This document shows positions 12,268 through 21,325 of a DNA stretch of 64,000 bases, one piece after another. The notes beneath the pieces were generated by a model. The model did not search any database, had not been told where the DNA came from, and was given only the letters and a program-made list of their open reading frames with translations. The stretch comes from Arthrobacter sp. ZGTC131 (GTDB lineage Bacteria > Actinomycetota > Actinomycetes > Actinomycetales > Micrococcaceae), in the NCBI RefSeq assembly GCF_002929275.1, contig NZ_PJIK01000003.1:1-64000 (forward strand). The letters are read 5' to 3'. Every line of letters begins with the position of its first letter. The first letter of the stretch is position 1. The translations under genes and the position numbers were made by a program.

Positions 12268-12484
12268 GCTCAGCGGCCCCCGCTTGCCTACGATTCCGCG
12301 ACCCATGATACGCCGGAGCCGTCGCCAGGGTCCGGCAGCGAACGCAAACTCACTTCGTTCAAATTGCGGCGTTTCCGCGGCGCGGTTGATGCAGCCTCCG
12401 CGGACATGCGTGGCCCATTGGGTCCCGGCCGTTTAACCACCAGTCCGTTGAGAAATGGGGCCCGCACGGTGGGAGCATTAATGC

Positions 12485-12877
12485 ATGGACATCATCGCCT
12501 TCCTCGAAGCCCGGATCGCCGAAGACGAAGCCATCGCGCTGGCCGCATCACCGGCGCCCTGGGAATGGTTCGGTGAACCAGGGACCGACACCGCAGCCCT
12601 CTACGCCGCCAACGAACGAACCGTCCTCGACGCCCGCGCCGACCACGCACCGGGCTACCTCGAATGCAAGTCCGAAGACCGGGTGTACATCGCGCGGTTC
12701 AACCCTGGCCGCATTCTCGCTGAATGCGCCGCCAAACGGCAGATGCTGGCCAATGTCCCGCTCGTCACCGACATCAACAGCGAAGTGGGCGGCACCAGCG
12801 AATACGTCCTCATGTGTATGGCAGCGCCCTACAGAGACCACCGTGACTACCAAGAAGGCTGGGCCATCGAACTCTGA
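12485..12877 (+). CDS. DUF6221-like protein
   Basis: A 130-residue cytoplasmic protein with the pattern of the actinobacterial DUF6221 family: MDIIAFLEARIAEDEAIA at the start, VYIARFNPGRILAECAAKRQ in the middle, and AAPYRDHRDYQEGWAIEL at the end. The function of the family is unknown; members are frequent on phages and accessory segments. It stands alone here. Confidence 0.75.
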   Translation: MDIIAFLEARIAEDEAIALAASPAPWEWFGEPGTDTAALYAANERTVLDARADHAPGYLECKSEDRVYIARFNPGRILAECAAKRQMLANVPLVTDINSEVGGTSEYVLMCMAAPYRDHRDYQEGWAIEL

Positions 12878-12909
12878 GACGGCTCCGGCAGCCCGTCATG
12901 ACGTACCTA

Positions 12910-13476
12910 TTAAGACCCGCCCTCCACGGCAACAACCAGTCTGTCCAAGGATTCGGGCTGGCCGGCGATTTCCACGATGCCCTTTTCTGTCACCAGCGAC
13001 ATGGCTTGGATTCCTAAGCCCCCGATGTATTTCCGTTCCTTGCCGGTGATCCAGCGGCGCCCGGGAAGCATGTCCAGGACCTTGATTTTCTCGGGACGCC
13101 CCGAAGGTTCCAACGTGTCGTAGACAGCTGGCTGGAAATCTATCCATCCCGCGCGAGGCGTAGCGATGCCCATGTTCCAGATTCCACTGAGGGAGCCCGG
13201 GAGCGCATCGGGGTAGCGCACGTAGGCGTGGATCTGGCCATTCTCCTGGAGGCGGGCCTGGGTCCGGCCCGATCGTGACCGTTCGGATGCCAGCATGATT
13301 CCGGACGCAACAGTCCAGAATGTTGCCCCGAAAAGTGAGTCCAAGATTGGGTCCCCCAGAACGAGATGCCCTGCCAACAGCACTACCCACTCGATCACCA
13401 GTGCAAGTGCCAGTGCCAACTTGTGATGACGACGGACCCATTGCCTCATGCCCGCAATAGTAATTGGGCTCGGCAT
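12910..13476 (-). CDS. Membrane protein of unknown function
   Basis: 188 residues. Two adjacent hydrophobic segments, about 19-37 (LALALALVIEWVVLLAGHL) and 47-63, form a hairpin anchor, followed by a soluble domain of about 120 residues (IHAYVRYPDALPGSL, GWIDFQPAVYD, GRRWITGKERKYIGG). This layout resembles small PH-like membrane proteins, but I cannot assign a family. The start could be M1 or M10; neither has a good ribosome site. Confidence 0.65.
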   Translation of the reverse strand: MPSPITIAGMRQWVRRHHKLALALALVIEWVVLLAGHLVLGDPILDSLFGATFWTVASGIMLASERSRSGRTQARLQENGQIHAYVRYPDALPGSLSGIWNMGIATPRAGWIDFQPAVYDTLEPSGRPEKIKVLDMLPGRRWITGKERKYIGGLGIQAMSLVTEKGIVEIAGQPESLDRLVVAVEGGS

Positions 13477-13593
13477 GGCGCGCTGCGGACGTGGCCAAGA
13501 ACATGCTCCTGCCCGCGTTCCTCACGCCCCTATCCAGAGCCGCGGTGCCATGCAAGCATGGGGCTCACCGCAAACGCACAGTGAGGGGCCTCC

Positions 13594-14094
13594 GTGAAAT
13601 CCAACGAACTGCTGCTGGACTCCTTCGGCCGGATCCGTGAGATCGTGGCCGCCACTCTGGACGGGGCCGACGACGAGTCCCTGCTCCGCCGTCCGGCTGG
13701 CACCGGAAACTCAATTGCTTGGTTGATCTGGCACCTAAGCCGGGTTGAGGACGCGCAGGTGTCTTCCGCCGCCGGCCTGAAGCAGGTCTGGACCTCGCAG
13801 GAGTTCGTGAGCCGCTTCGGCCTGCCGCTGCCCGAGCGAGACACCGGCTACGGCCATTCGACCGGCCAGGTCGACGCGGTGCAGGCCCCGCCGGAGCTGC
13901 TGCTCGAATACTACGAAGCCGTCCACGGGCAGACCGTCGAGTTCGTGGAAACTCTCGACGACGCCGATTTGGACCGCATCGTCGACAAACGCTGGGATCC
14001 GCCTGTCACCCTCGGCGTGCGGCTGGTCAGCACGATCGCCGACTGCCTGCAACATGCGGGGCAGGCCGCGTACGCCAAGGGCCTGCGCACATAA
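13594..14094 (+). CDS. DinB-family / DUF664-type protein
   Basis: 166 residues, probable four-helix DinB fold: LLLDSFGRIREIVAATLDG, NSIAWLIWHLSRVEDAQV with the first metal histidine, LLEYYEAVHGQTVEFVETL, and CLQHAGQAAYAKGLRT with the second. Actinobacterial members include mycothiol-dependent transferases and isomerases. The GTG start has GAGG ahead. Substrate unknown. Confidence 0.8.
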   Translation: MKSNELLLDSFGRIREIVAATLDGADDESLLRRPAGTGNSIAWLIWHLSRVEDAQVSSAAGLKQVWTSQEFVSRFGLPLPERDTGYGHSTGQVDAVQAPPELLLEYYEAVHGQTVEFVETLDDADLDRIVDKRWDPPVTLGVRLVSTIADCLQHAGQAAYAKGLRT

Positions 14095-14103
14095 GCACGG
14101 GCG

Positions 14104-15141
14104 CTACGGGCGGACCAGCACCTTCAGGGCTTCGCGGGAATCCATGGCGCGGTAGCCGTCGGGCACCTCGTCCAGGCTGATGGCGCGGTCGAAGACCTTG
14201 CCGGGGTTCACGGTGCCGTCCAGGACGCCGGGCAGCAGCGTCTCGATGTAGGCACGGACGGGAGCGGGGCCGCCGGTGAGGGTGATGTTCGGGCCGAACA
14301 TGCTGCCGAAGCCGATCGGAGCGTCCTCGTACTGCGGCACACCGACGCGGCTGATGACGCCGCCGGGGCGGATCACGCCGAGTGCCTGGTCATAGGCCGG
14401 CCGGTGCCCGACGCACTCGAGCACCGTGTGGGTGCCGTCGCCGCCGCTGAGTTCTCGTACCTTTTCGATGCCGGCCTCGCCGCGCTCGGCGATGACGTCG
14501 GTGGCACCGTATTCGATGCCCAGATCGGTGCGGGCCTTGTGCCGGCCCATCAGAATGATCTGCTCGGCACCCAATTGCTTGGCCGACAGCACGGCCATCA
14601 AGCCCACAGCACCGTCACCGATGACCGTCACAGTGGTCCGCTCGTTGACGCCGGCCTTGACCGCCGCGTGGTAGCCGGTGCCGTACACGTCGGAGAGTGT
14701 CAGCAGCGACGGCAGCAGCTCCGAATACTCACGCAGCGGCGCCTTGACCAGGGTGCCGTCAGCGAAAGGAACGCGGACGGCTTCGGCTTGGGCGCCGCCG
14801 ATCCCGTTGGCGGCCCAGAACCCGCCGTGCCGGCAGGACGTCTGCAGGCCCTCGCGGCAGAAGTCGCAGGTCCCGTCAGACCAGGCGAACGGGGCGATGA
14901 CGAAGTCGCTCTTCTTCAGGGCCGACACTTCCTTGCCCGTCTCCTCGACGACACCGATGAACTCGTGCCCCATCGGGCTGCCCTGCCGGGAAGCAGGCAT
15001 GCCATGATACGGGTGCAGATCGGACCCGCAGATGCACGAGTTGACGATCCGCACGAGCGCATCGGTCGGATACTGGATGTCCGGGTCGGGCACGTTCTCC
15101 ACGCGCACGTCGCCGGCGCCATACATGATGGTTGCTCGCAT
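14104..15141 (-). CDS. Zinc-dependent alcohol dehydrogenase
   Basis: 345 residues, medium-chain dehydrogenase fold. Catalytic zinc ligands: CGSDLHPYHG and GHEFIGVVEE. The structural zinc loop is reduced (CDFCREGLQTSC). The nucleotide-binding motif is VIGDGAVGLMAVL. This is the actinobacterial type annotated as zinc-dependent alcohol or Tdh-like dehydrogenase. ATG 15141 (MRATIMYGAGDV) is chosen although the frame stays open further upstream. It is divergent from the SDR at 15352, and the shared 210-base region probably controls both. Confidence 0.87.
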   Translation of the reverse strand: MRATIMYGAGDVRVENVPDPDIQYPTDALVRIVNSCICGSDLHPYHGMPASRQGSPMGHEFIGVVEETGKEVSALKKSDFVIAPFAWSDGTCDFCREGLQTSCRHGGFWAANGIGGAQAEAVRVPFADGTLVKAPLREYSELLPSLLTLSDVYGTGYHAAVKAGVNERTTVTVIGDGAVGLMAVLSAKQLGAEQIILMGRHKARTDLGIEYGATDVIAERGEAGIEKVRELSGGDGTHTVLECVGHRPAYDQALGVIRPGGVISRVGVPQYEDAPIGFGSMFGPNITLTGGPAPVRAYIETLLPGVLDGTVNPGKVFDRAISLDEVPDGYRAMDSREALKVLVRP

Positions 15142-15351
15142 TTTTCGTTTCGTTTCACTTCCCGGAATCGGAGCTTGGTACGGGTGTCGGAGATACTCAC
15201 CCGGTGACCTCGTCGACCTCGCGGATCGGGGTTCACATCTATACCAGGAGACTGTCCCCGGATGGGAGGGGCTGTTGTTACAGGTACTCCCAGTGCCTCC
15301 CGCCCATCTTTGAAGGCTTCTAGGGCGGATCCCGAAGAACAGGAGACCATC

Positions 15352-16179
15352 ATGAGCGACGTCATTGTTGTCATCGGAGCCGGCTCGATCGGTCAGGCAA
15401 TCGCCCGGCGCGTCAGCGCGGGCAAGCAGGCTGTGTTGGCGGACCTGAACCAGGGCAACGCCGACGCCGCCGCCGAAGTGTTGGGCAACGCCGGATTCGA
15501 GGTCAGCACAATGACCGTCGACGTGTCCTCGCGCCCGTCCGTTCAGACCCTCGTCGAGGCGGCCACGGCATTGGGCGAGGTTACGGGTGTCATCCACGCC
15601 GCAGGCGTCTCGCCCAGCCAAGCGTCGCCGTCGACCATCCTGGCCGTGGACCTCTACGGAACCGCCGTGCTGCTCGAGGAATTCGGGAACATCATCGCCC
15701 GCGGCGGCGCCGGCGTCGTCATCGCCTCGCAGTCAGGGCACCGCCTCGGCGCTCTCACCCCCGAGGAAAATACCGCTCTCGCGACGACGCCGGCAGACGA
15801 TCTGCTGGCGCTCCCGATGCTTCAGCCCGGCCAGGTCAAGGACTCCCTTCACGCCTACCAGCTCGCCAAGCGCGGCAACTCGCTCCGTGTGATGGCCGAG
15901 GCCGTGCGATGGGGCAAACGCGGCGCGCGGATCAACACGATCAGCCCCGGCATCATCTTCACCCCGCTCGCGAGGGATGAGTTCAGCGGCCCGCGCGGCG
16001 AGGGATACCGGCGCATGATCGAGCTGTCCCCGGCAGGACGGGGCGGCACTCCGGACGAGGTTGGCACCGTGGGCGCGCTCCTCATGGGCCAGGACGGCGC
16101 GTTCATCACCGGCAGCGACTTCCTCATGGACGGAGGCGTCACGGCGTCCTACTTCTACGGCGAGCTCGCCCCGCAGTGA
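15352..16179 (+). CDS. Short-chain dehydrogenase/reductase
   Basis: 275 residues with the glycine-rich VVIGAGSIGQAIA start, VIHAAGVS, VIASQSG (serine), YQLAK (catalytic tyrosine and lysine), and FLMDGGVTASYFYGE at the end. The catalytic set is complete. AGGAG lies eight bases before ATG 15352. A longer in-frame start at 15262 lacks support. Its pairing with the divergent alcohol dehydrogenase suggests related carbonyl/alcohol chemistry, but no substrate can be named. Confidence 0.87.
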   Translation: MSDVIVVIGAGSIGQAIARRVSAGKQAVLADLNQGNADAAAEVLGNAGFEVSTMTVDVSSRPSVQTLVEAATALGEVTGVIHAAGVSPSQASPSTILAVDLYGTAVLLEEFGNIIARGGAGVVIASQSGHRLGALTPEENTALATTPADDLLALPMLQPGQVKDSLHAYQLAKRGNSLRVMAEAVRWGKRGARINTISPGIIFTPLARDEFSGPRGEGYRRMIELSPAGRGGTPDEVGTVGALLMGQDGAFITGSDFLMDGGVTASYFYGELAPQ

Positions 16180-16211
16180 TCAAGTAGTCACGCGGGGCGG
16201 ACAAACAGAAC

Positions 16212-16241
16212 GGACGACGGCGGGACGTCCCGCCGTCGTCT
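16212..16241. repeat. Dispersed palindrome, copy 3
   Basis: Arms 16212-16226 and 16227-16241, almost perfect (GGACGACGGCGGGAC and complement). It lies 32 bases after the SDR stop and 31 bases before the next gene. Confidence 0.8.
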
Positions 16242-16272
16242 GACCGGGGCCCGCACTGGGTACGATGCATCC

Positions 16273-16758
16273 ATGACTGGTGACGCAAGCGGACCCATCG
16301 ATGGCGCCCGATACGGGCACACGAATCTGATCGCGCGGGACTGGCGCCGCCTCGCCGACTGGTACGTGAGTCTCTTCGGATGCACGCCGGTTCCGCCGGA
16401 GCGCGACTACTCGGGGCCCGACCTCGAGCGGGGAACCGCCGTGCCGAACGCCGCCCTCCAGGGCGTCCATCTGCGGCTGCCCGGGCATGGCGATGACGGC
16501 CCGACGCTCGAGATTTACACGTTCGCCTCGACGGACGGAGCGTCGGAAGTGGGCATTGACCGGCCAGGCTTCCGCCACATAGCGTTCGCCGTCGCGGACG
16601 TCCACGCCGCTCGACGCCGCATCCTCGATGAGGGCGGGAGCTCGGTCGGCGAGGTGGTCACCCTCACGACCGCCGACGGGCGCCGGGTCACCTGGTGCTA
16701 CGTCACCGACCCCGAGGGCAACGCCGTTGAGCTGCAGAGCTGGGCGCCACCGGCTTGA
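16273..16758 (+). CDS. VOC (glyoxalase/bleomycin-resistance fold) protein
   Basis: 161 residues. GHTNLIARDWRRLADWYVSLFG carries the first metal histidine; then PGFRHIAFAVADVHAARRR and VTDPEGNAVELQSW with the C-terminal glutamate. The metal triad of the fold is preserved. The role, lyase or dioxygenase or binding protein, is not determinable. Confidence 0.85.
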   Translation: MTGDASGPIDGARYGHTNLIARDWRRLADWYVSLFGCTPVPPERDYSGPDLERGTAVPNAALQGVHLRLPGHGDDGPTLEIYTFASTDGASEVGIDRPGFRHIAFAVADVHAARRRILDEGGSSVGEVVTLTTADGRRVTWCYVTDPEGNAVELQSWAPPA

Positions 16759-16828
16759 GCGGGGAAGTTCTCTCCTGCCGGACGGACACATCTGGTACGT
16801 CCGCCACTCTTGCTGGCACACTAAGCCG

Positions 16829-18067
16829 ATGACCGAACCTCCACATCAGTCCAGGCGGCCCGGCATCCGCGCCGCGATGTTCGTTGACTTCGACAACGTC
16901 TACACGGGCCTGATGGCACTGGACCCTGCCGCGGCCAGGAGATTCGCCGAGGATCCCAAGCATTGGACGGAAGCGTTGGCTGATGGCGGAGCGGGTGGGG
17001 AATCCCGTCGCTTCCTGATCCGCAACTGCTATCTCAATCCGGTGATCTACTCCAAGTACAGGCCGTACTGGACCCGGGCGGGCTTCCGCGTGATCGACTG
17101 CCCCTCCCTCACGCAGCGGGGCAAGAGCAGCACCGACATCAATCTGGTGCTGGACGCGGTGGACGCCCTGTCCGGCGCGGCACACGTCGAGGAGTTCTTC
17201 ATTGCGTCGGCGGACGCGGACTTCACGTCCTTGGTCCAGCGGTTCCGGGCAGCTGACCGCATGACAACCGTCATCGCTGCCGGCGCCGTGGCCTTCGCGT
17301 ACCGGGAAATGGCCGACAGCGTGGTGGAGTCCCACGACTTCGTGGCCATCCTCAACGGGACTTCGGCCGGAGTCCCCCGCATGGTGGCCTCCGCCGCGCC
17401 CGGCGCCCCGCTCCGCACCGCACCAGGTGTCCCGGGGCCCGCGACGACGGCGGCCGACGAGGTCCGGGCTTTGGTGCAGGCCGCGCCGGGCCCGGTCACC
17501 GGGGCAGTTGCGGCGCACAGGGCCCTGACCGCAGACCCGTCGCTCAAGACCGATTGGGGCGGCTTCGGCAAGTTCGGGGCCTGGATCGCCCAGCTCGGCC
17601 AGGGCGTGCAGTACTCATCCACGCCGTCGCCTGGCTGGGTGTGGGACGCCAAGCGGTTTTCGCCGGACCTCTCCTCGCTGGCATCCGAGGACCGGCCGGC
17701 GATCGAGGAGCAGGTCACCCGGGTCACTGACGTGCCGGCGCTGTCTTCCGAACAGTTCCGGCAGGTTTTCCTGTCGCTGGAGTCGAAGCTACGCGAGCAC
17801 TCGGGCAACCGCGGCGACCTGTCACGGTCCGTCCGGGACGACTGCGTTGCGGCCGGGCAGCCGGTGTCCCGCTCGGCGGTCAACTTCGTGATCCAGGGCG
17901 TGGCCTACGCAGGCGGGTCCCTCACGGACAACATGGCGGCCAGGGAGCTCGCTGCCGCGTGGACTCGAAATGTTGAGGAGCTGTGCCGGCTTGCCCTCAT
18001 GGAGTTCGACGACGCGGAAAAGCTCGCGCTCCGGCGCTGGGCCGGCGGCGGGCTGCTGGAGAGCTAG
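16829..18067 (+). CDS. NYN (PIN-like) domain ribonuclease with C-terminal HTH-like region
   Basis: 412 residues. The NYN domain has all acidic positions: FVDFDNVY (D20, D22), SSTDINLVLDAVD (D103, D109) and IASADADF (D129, D131), so metal-dependent RNA cleavage is likely. A proline/alanine linker (about 190-220) leads to EVRALVQAAPGPVTGAVAAHRAL and SLKTDWGGFGKFGAWIAQLG, which resembles an OST-HTH/LOTUS RNA-binding unit, then a second helical region. ATG 16829 is preferred over the 16628 extension, which overlaps the VOC gene. No clear Shine-Dalgarno sequence. Confidence 0.83.
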   Translation: MTEPPHQSRRPGIRAAMFVDFDNVYTGLMALDPAAARRFAEDPKHWTEALADGGAGGESRRFLIRNCYLNPVIYSKYRPYWTRAGFRVIDCPSLTQRGKSSTDINLVLDAVDALSGAAHVEEFFIASADADFTSLVQRFRAADRMTTVIAAGAVAFAYREMADSVVESHDFVAILNGTSAGVPRMVASAAPGAPLRTAPGVPGPATTAADEVRALVQAAPGPVTGAVAAHRALTADPSLKTDWGGFGKFGAWIAQLGQGVQYSSTPSPGWVWDAKRFSPDLSSLASEDRPAIEEQVTRVTDVPALSSEQFRQVFLSLESKLREHSGNRGDLSRSVRDDCVAAGQPVSRSAVNFVIQGVAYAGGSLTDNMAARELAAAWTRNVEELCRLALMEFDDAEKLALRRWAGGGLLES

Positions 18068-18090
18068 CTGTGCCCGGTAACGGACGCAGC

Positions 18091-18112
18091 GGACGACGGC
18101 GGGACGTCCCGT
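18091..18112. repeat. Truncated dispersed palindrome, copy 4
   Basis: The left arm GGACGACGGCGGGAC is intact, but only CGTCCCG of the right arm remains before the sequence diverges. It follows the NYN gene stop. A partly deleted member of the family. Confidence 0.65.
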
Positions 18113-18227
18113 GGAAAGGCCGAAGCCGGCCGCACGGTTGCTGACGCATTTAATTGGCATGAGGCCATGGCCGGTCCGTAGGCATAAGCTAAATCCAGAA
18201 GGTCCCAACAACGCCGGGGAGCTCATC

Positions 18228-18551
18228 ATGGACAATGAAACCGCCAGTGTCATCGGCCATGATGTCACCACCATCACCTGCGTGTGCGGTAATACCGTCA
18301 GCCAAGACGGGTTGATTCAGTCCAACTCGGAAGGCATTCCGGTTTACAACGGAGGAGACACTTCTGTCCCCGCAGGGCTGGCTAAATGGCCTGAGGATGA
18401 GGACCTCCACACCCTGTGCCCATCCTGCGGCCGCGTCTACCGTGACGCCGTCATCGAAGAGACCGGGACGGCGCCCGTTGCCTTCCGGGTCGATGTCAGC
18501 GCCAGCCGAATGGCAGAGGCCATCCGAGTCCATTGGGAGCTCAACACCTAG
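18228..18551 (+). CDS. Small zinc-ribbon protein
   Basis: 107 residues from ATG 18228, which has GGGGAG nine bases ahead. Two cysteine pairs, CVCGN (about 20-24) and CPSCG (about 67-71), would hold one zinc; the rest is acidic (KWPEDEDLH). The family is unknown. It lies behind the NYN nuclease with a palindrome between them, so a link is possible but unproven. Confidence 0.72.
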   Translation: MDNETASVIGHDVTTITCVCGNTVSQDGLIQSNSEGIPVYNGGDTSVPAGLAKWPEDEDLHTLCPSCGRVYRDAVIEETGTAPVAFRVDVSASRMAEAIRVHWELNT

Positions 18552-18613
18552 GTCCGACGATGACCGGCTCCGGCATCCGATGACTGGGTCCCGCATCCGA
18601 TAACCGGGTCCCG
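18552..18613. repeat. 20-bp tandem repeat, three degenerate copies
   Basis: Units at about 18552-18573, 18574-18593 and 18594-18613, core CATCCGATGACTGGGTCCCG. It fills the gap between two convergent genes. Confidence 0.6.
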
Positions 18614-18615
18614 CG

Positions 18616-19533
18616 TCACAGCGTTGCGGCTTCCTCCTGCGCCAGCCTGATCATCCGAAGTTCGTCCTCCACCGCGCGGGACGGCCAATAGTCCCTCGAC
18701 AGCTCACTTGCCCGGGTTAAATCTGCTGCCGGGAAGAGCTTGCCGAGCAGTCCGGCCGCCTGAAGCAGCGCGATCAGCGCCGTGGTCCTGGTATCGGGCG
18801 CCTTGACACCAAGCTTCGCGCGATCAGGCGTGCTGGCATCGGACGGCGGGGCAGCAAGCTCCGCGGGATCAGGCGTGCTGGCATCGGACGGCGGGGCAGC
18901 AAGCTCCGCGGGATCAGGCGTGCTGGCATCGGACGCCCCGGCATCAAGCGCCACGGCATCAAACGCTCCGACATCAGCCCACGTCGCATCCGACGCCCCG
19001 CCATCAGGCGCCTTGGCATCAGACGCCGCGGCGGACGCCCCGGCATCAGCCGTCCTCGCCTGAGATGCCCCGGACGGCACACTGCTGAGTGCGGCCTGGA
19101 TCTTTTCCAGGAGTGCCGCCTCCGGAGCGTGGTCCTTCTCCGGGTACCGCACGGCCCGGAACCGCCCGAGGTGCCTTTCGCCGACATGTTCCACGATGCC
19201 CAGTGAGGCCATCCCCTCGTAGACACGCTGCACTTCGCCGCGGCCCTCCAGCATGGAGACCCACCGCCGGGGAGTATGGGGCCGGGATTTGCCCCGAATG
19301 AGCTCCAGCTCGTGCTGGAAGTCCGTCTGCGGGGCGTTGCCGGTGGTCCTGACGTGCTTCCCCTGCAGCCCGATTGCGCCGAGCAGGCCCAGCTCGGCCA
19401 ATATCGCGCCTGCCACAGTGGTCCTGAGCGCGAACACCGGCACTTCAGGTTTGCCGGTGGTGTCGTTTGTGGCCAAAAGGAGGAATGCCTGGGGAAGGCT
19501 CAAATCCGCGACCTTGGGTATCTCAGCGTTCAT
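18616..19533 (-). CDS. GPP34 (GOLPH3-like) family protein with a repeat insertion
   Basis: 305 residues from ATG 19533. The N-terminal part LSLPQAFLLLATNDTTG, AGAILAELGLLGAIGL and RRWVSMLEGRGEVQRVYEGM, and the C-terminal part TALIALLQAAGLLGKLFP with SRDYWPSRAVEDELRMI, match the bacterial GPP34 family, whose relatives bind phosphoinositides in eukaryotes. The bacterial role is unknown. Between them, residues about 155-248 form a low-complexity Ala/Asp-rich segment with five-residue periodicity (SDAxx) that I take as an insertion in the domain. The start is uncertain; no clear ribosome site. Confidence 0.78.
   Translation of the reverse strand: MNAEIPKVADLSLPQAFLLLATNDTTGKPEVPVFALRTTVAGAILAELGLLGAIGLQGKHVRTTGNAPQTDFQHELELIRGKSRPHTPRRWVSMLEGRGEVQRVYEGMASLGIVEHVGERHLGRFRAVRYPEKDHAPEAALLEKIQAALSSVPSGASQARTADAGASAAASDAKAPDGGASDATWADVGAFDAVALDAGASDASTPDPAELAAPPSDASTPDPAELAAPPSDASTPDRAKLGVKAPDTRTTALIALLQAAGLLGKLFPAADLTRASELSRDYWPSRAVEDELRMIRLAQEEAATL
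18811..18937. repeat. 45-bp in-frame tandem repeat (2.8 copies)
   Basis: Units begin at 18811, 18856 and 18901 and are nearly identical. They encode SDASTPDPAELAAPP units in the GPP34 gene. Around them a degenerate 15-base periodicity (GCATC..ACGCC) extends to about 19065, so the longer unit probably grew from a 15-base one. Confidence 0.85.
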
Positions 19534-19655
19534 ACGAACATCGTGGCGCAGGTGCGCCAGCACCACAATGAGGATTTACAAGCGCAGATGTTGCCGTCGC
19601 CATTGCCCTGCCGCTGGTCAACAGCTACTGCAATTTTTCGGGCACAATGGGCGTC

Positions 19656-19679
19656 CGACGGCGGGACTTCCCGCCGTCG
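19656..19679. repeat. Dispersed palindrome, copy 5
   Basis: Arms 19656-19666 and 19669-19679, followed by the tail CCGTTTGGTGCCGCTCC. It lies between the HNH gene end and the GPP34 gene start. Confidence 0.8.
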
Positions 19680-19790
19680 TCCGTCTCCGTTTGGTGCCGC
19701 TCCGGCGTCCACCGCCTAGCGTTTCACCGGCGCCGGGACCCAGACCTCTTCCGGCGTGGTGAAGCCGGGCAGGACCACGGCAAGCCGATC

Positions 19791-21275
19791 CTACGCCGCG
19801 GTGAACAGCGCCCACTCATGCCAGGGATCCACCGGTAATGGCGGCCCGGTCTCTCCCGGTCCAGCGGCACGTGCAAGGACGTCCGGCCAATCGGACGGTC
19901 CCCATTCCGGGCCTTCATCCGCGTGACCGGTGTGGTCCGGCAAGTGTGGTGGTTCCCAGTCCTGTTGTTCGCTGGGATAGGAGCGTCCCGCGGGCGAGAT
20001 CCAACGGGGTGGCTGGTCCCGGGTGGCGTCAACCGGCCTCCACGCTGTGGTGTGTTTGAGCCGGTGGTGCTTCCGGCATGGCTGCCCCAGGTTGGTGACG
20101 CCGGTGCCGCCTCCCTCGGACCAAGCCAACAGATGGTCCGCTTCGTTGTCCAAGGAATGGTTGTTGCAGCCGGGAAAAGGGCACCGGCCATCCCGAAGGC
20201 GCAACCATTGACGCATCGTCTTCGGAACCCGGTAGCTGGTGCGTCCGATCTCCAGCGGCGCTCCGCTGCGGGGATCTGTCAGCACGCGCAGGAACGATCC
20301 CGCGCCATCCGCGACAAGTCGGCGGGCCATGCTCGGCGGAACGGGACCATACCCGTCCAGCGTGGCCGCTTCCGTCACTTCGCCCAGGAGCGACAACACC
20401 GGAACGGTCAGCAACACCTGTGCCTTGGGAGACGGGGTTCCTGCCGCCTCCCCCACCAGCAGCCAGCCGGTGGCCACGTCCACACGGAGCTGGGTCAGGG
20501 TCCGGGATTCGGCCGGCCCCTGCAGGGCACGCGCCGCTTCCGTGGCACGGGACCACACAGCCGCCGCCACATCCGCAGTCACGTAGGCCGAGAGCCAGGC
20601 CATGCCGTCCCGGTCGGGGACAAATTCCAGCCGGCGGTCCTTCACACCCTTGCGGTGGCGCGCTTCGATGCTTACAGGATGGTGCCGCTCACGCCAGCTG
20701 CGCGCTTTGGCACGGAGCCTGCCTGGCACCAACTCCCCCGCCGCGCAGCCACGCGCAGCAAAGGGGGCTTCGGGGTCCAGGAAATGAGCCTCCAAGGCAG
20801 CAGCCGCTGCGGGGTCAAGGCCGGCTGTTTCATCGCACATCACCCGCGCGTGCTGCCACGAAATGCTCCCGGACCGCAGCGCAGCGAGAGTCAGGGGCAA
20901 CCGGGTGGTCAGGGCGGCTGACTCCGCCAACAACGCCGCTGCCGATCTTTCGCTCACCGTCAGGACACAGGCCACCTCCGATGTCACCGCCATTTCCTGG
21001 GCGGTGCGCTCCTGCGGGGAAACGGCCGGGGCCGCAATGGCTGCGGCAGCGTTGGCGTATCCGGCCGCGAAGTGCACTTTCAGCGCGGCTATTCCGGCTT
21101 CCACCCGGGCCACCGCAGCCATACCGTCCAGGCACCCGTCCGCTTGGTCCTGAAGCGGGTCAGAACCAACCGGGGCCAGGGTCCCGTCCGCGCGACCGGC
21201 ACCTTCAGCCAACGCAGCAAGGGAGGCGTTTATGGCCTCCAATGTCTCCGCGACTGCTCTGCTTTCCATACCCAC
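19791..21275 (-). CDS. DUF222 domain protein with C-terminal HNH nuclease motif
   Basis: 494 residues. The long helical DUF222 region (about 20-330) is followed by DGRCPFPGCNN with a zinc pair and NEADHLLAWSEGGGTGVTNLGQPCRKHHRLKH, an HNH (His-Asn-His) nuclease core with its second zinc pair. This family is present in many paralogous copies in Arthrobacter-like genomes and is often linked to mobile sequences; its role is undefined. M1 or M3 may be the start. Confidence 0.88.
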   Translation of the reverse strand: MGMESRAVAETLEAINASLAALAEGAGRADGTLAPVGSDPLQDQADGCLDGMAAVARVEAGIAALKVHFAAGYANAAAAIAAPAVSPQERTAQEMAVTSEVACVLTVSERSAAALLAESAALTTRLPLTLAALRSGSISWQHARVMCDETAGLDPAAAAALEAHFLDPEAPFAARGCAAGELVPGRLRAKARSWRERHHPVSIEARHRKGVKDRRLEFVPDRDGMAWLSAYVTADVAAAVWSRATEAARALQGPAESRTLTQLRVDVATGWLLVGEAAGTPSPKAQVLLTVPVLSLLGEVTEAATLDGYGPVPPSMARRLVADGAGSFLRVLTDPRSGAPLEIGRTSYRVPKTMRQWLRLRDGRCPFPGCNNHSLDNEADHLLAWSEGGGTGVTNLGQPCRKHHRLKHTTAWRPVDATRDQPPRWISPAGRSYPSEQQDWEPPHLPDHTGHADEGPEWGPSDWPDVLARAAGPGETGPPLPVDPWHEWALFTAA

Positions 21276-21325
21276 AGCATTGCAGCAGGCACTGACAATT
21301 TACGCCCGTCACCAGGGATTCAAAG

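Noticed and set aside
18811-19065. CRISPR-like array from the regular repeats
   Set aside because: Repeats are contiguous and in frame within a coding gene, without unique spacers.
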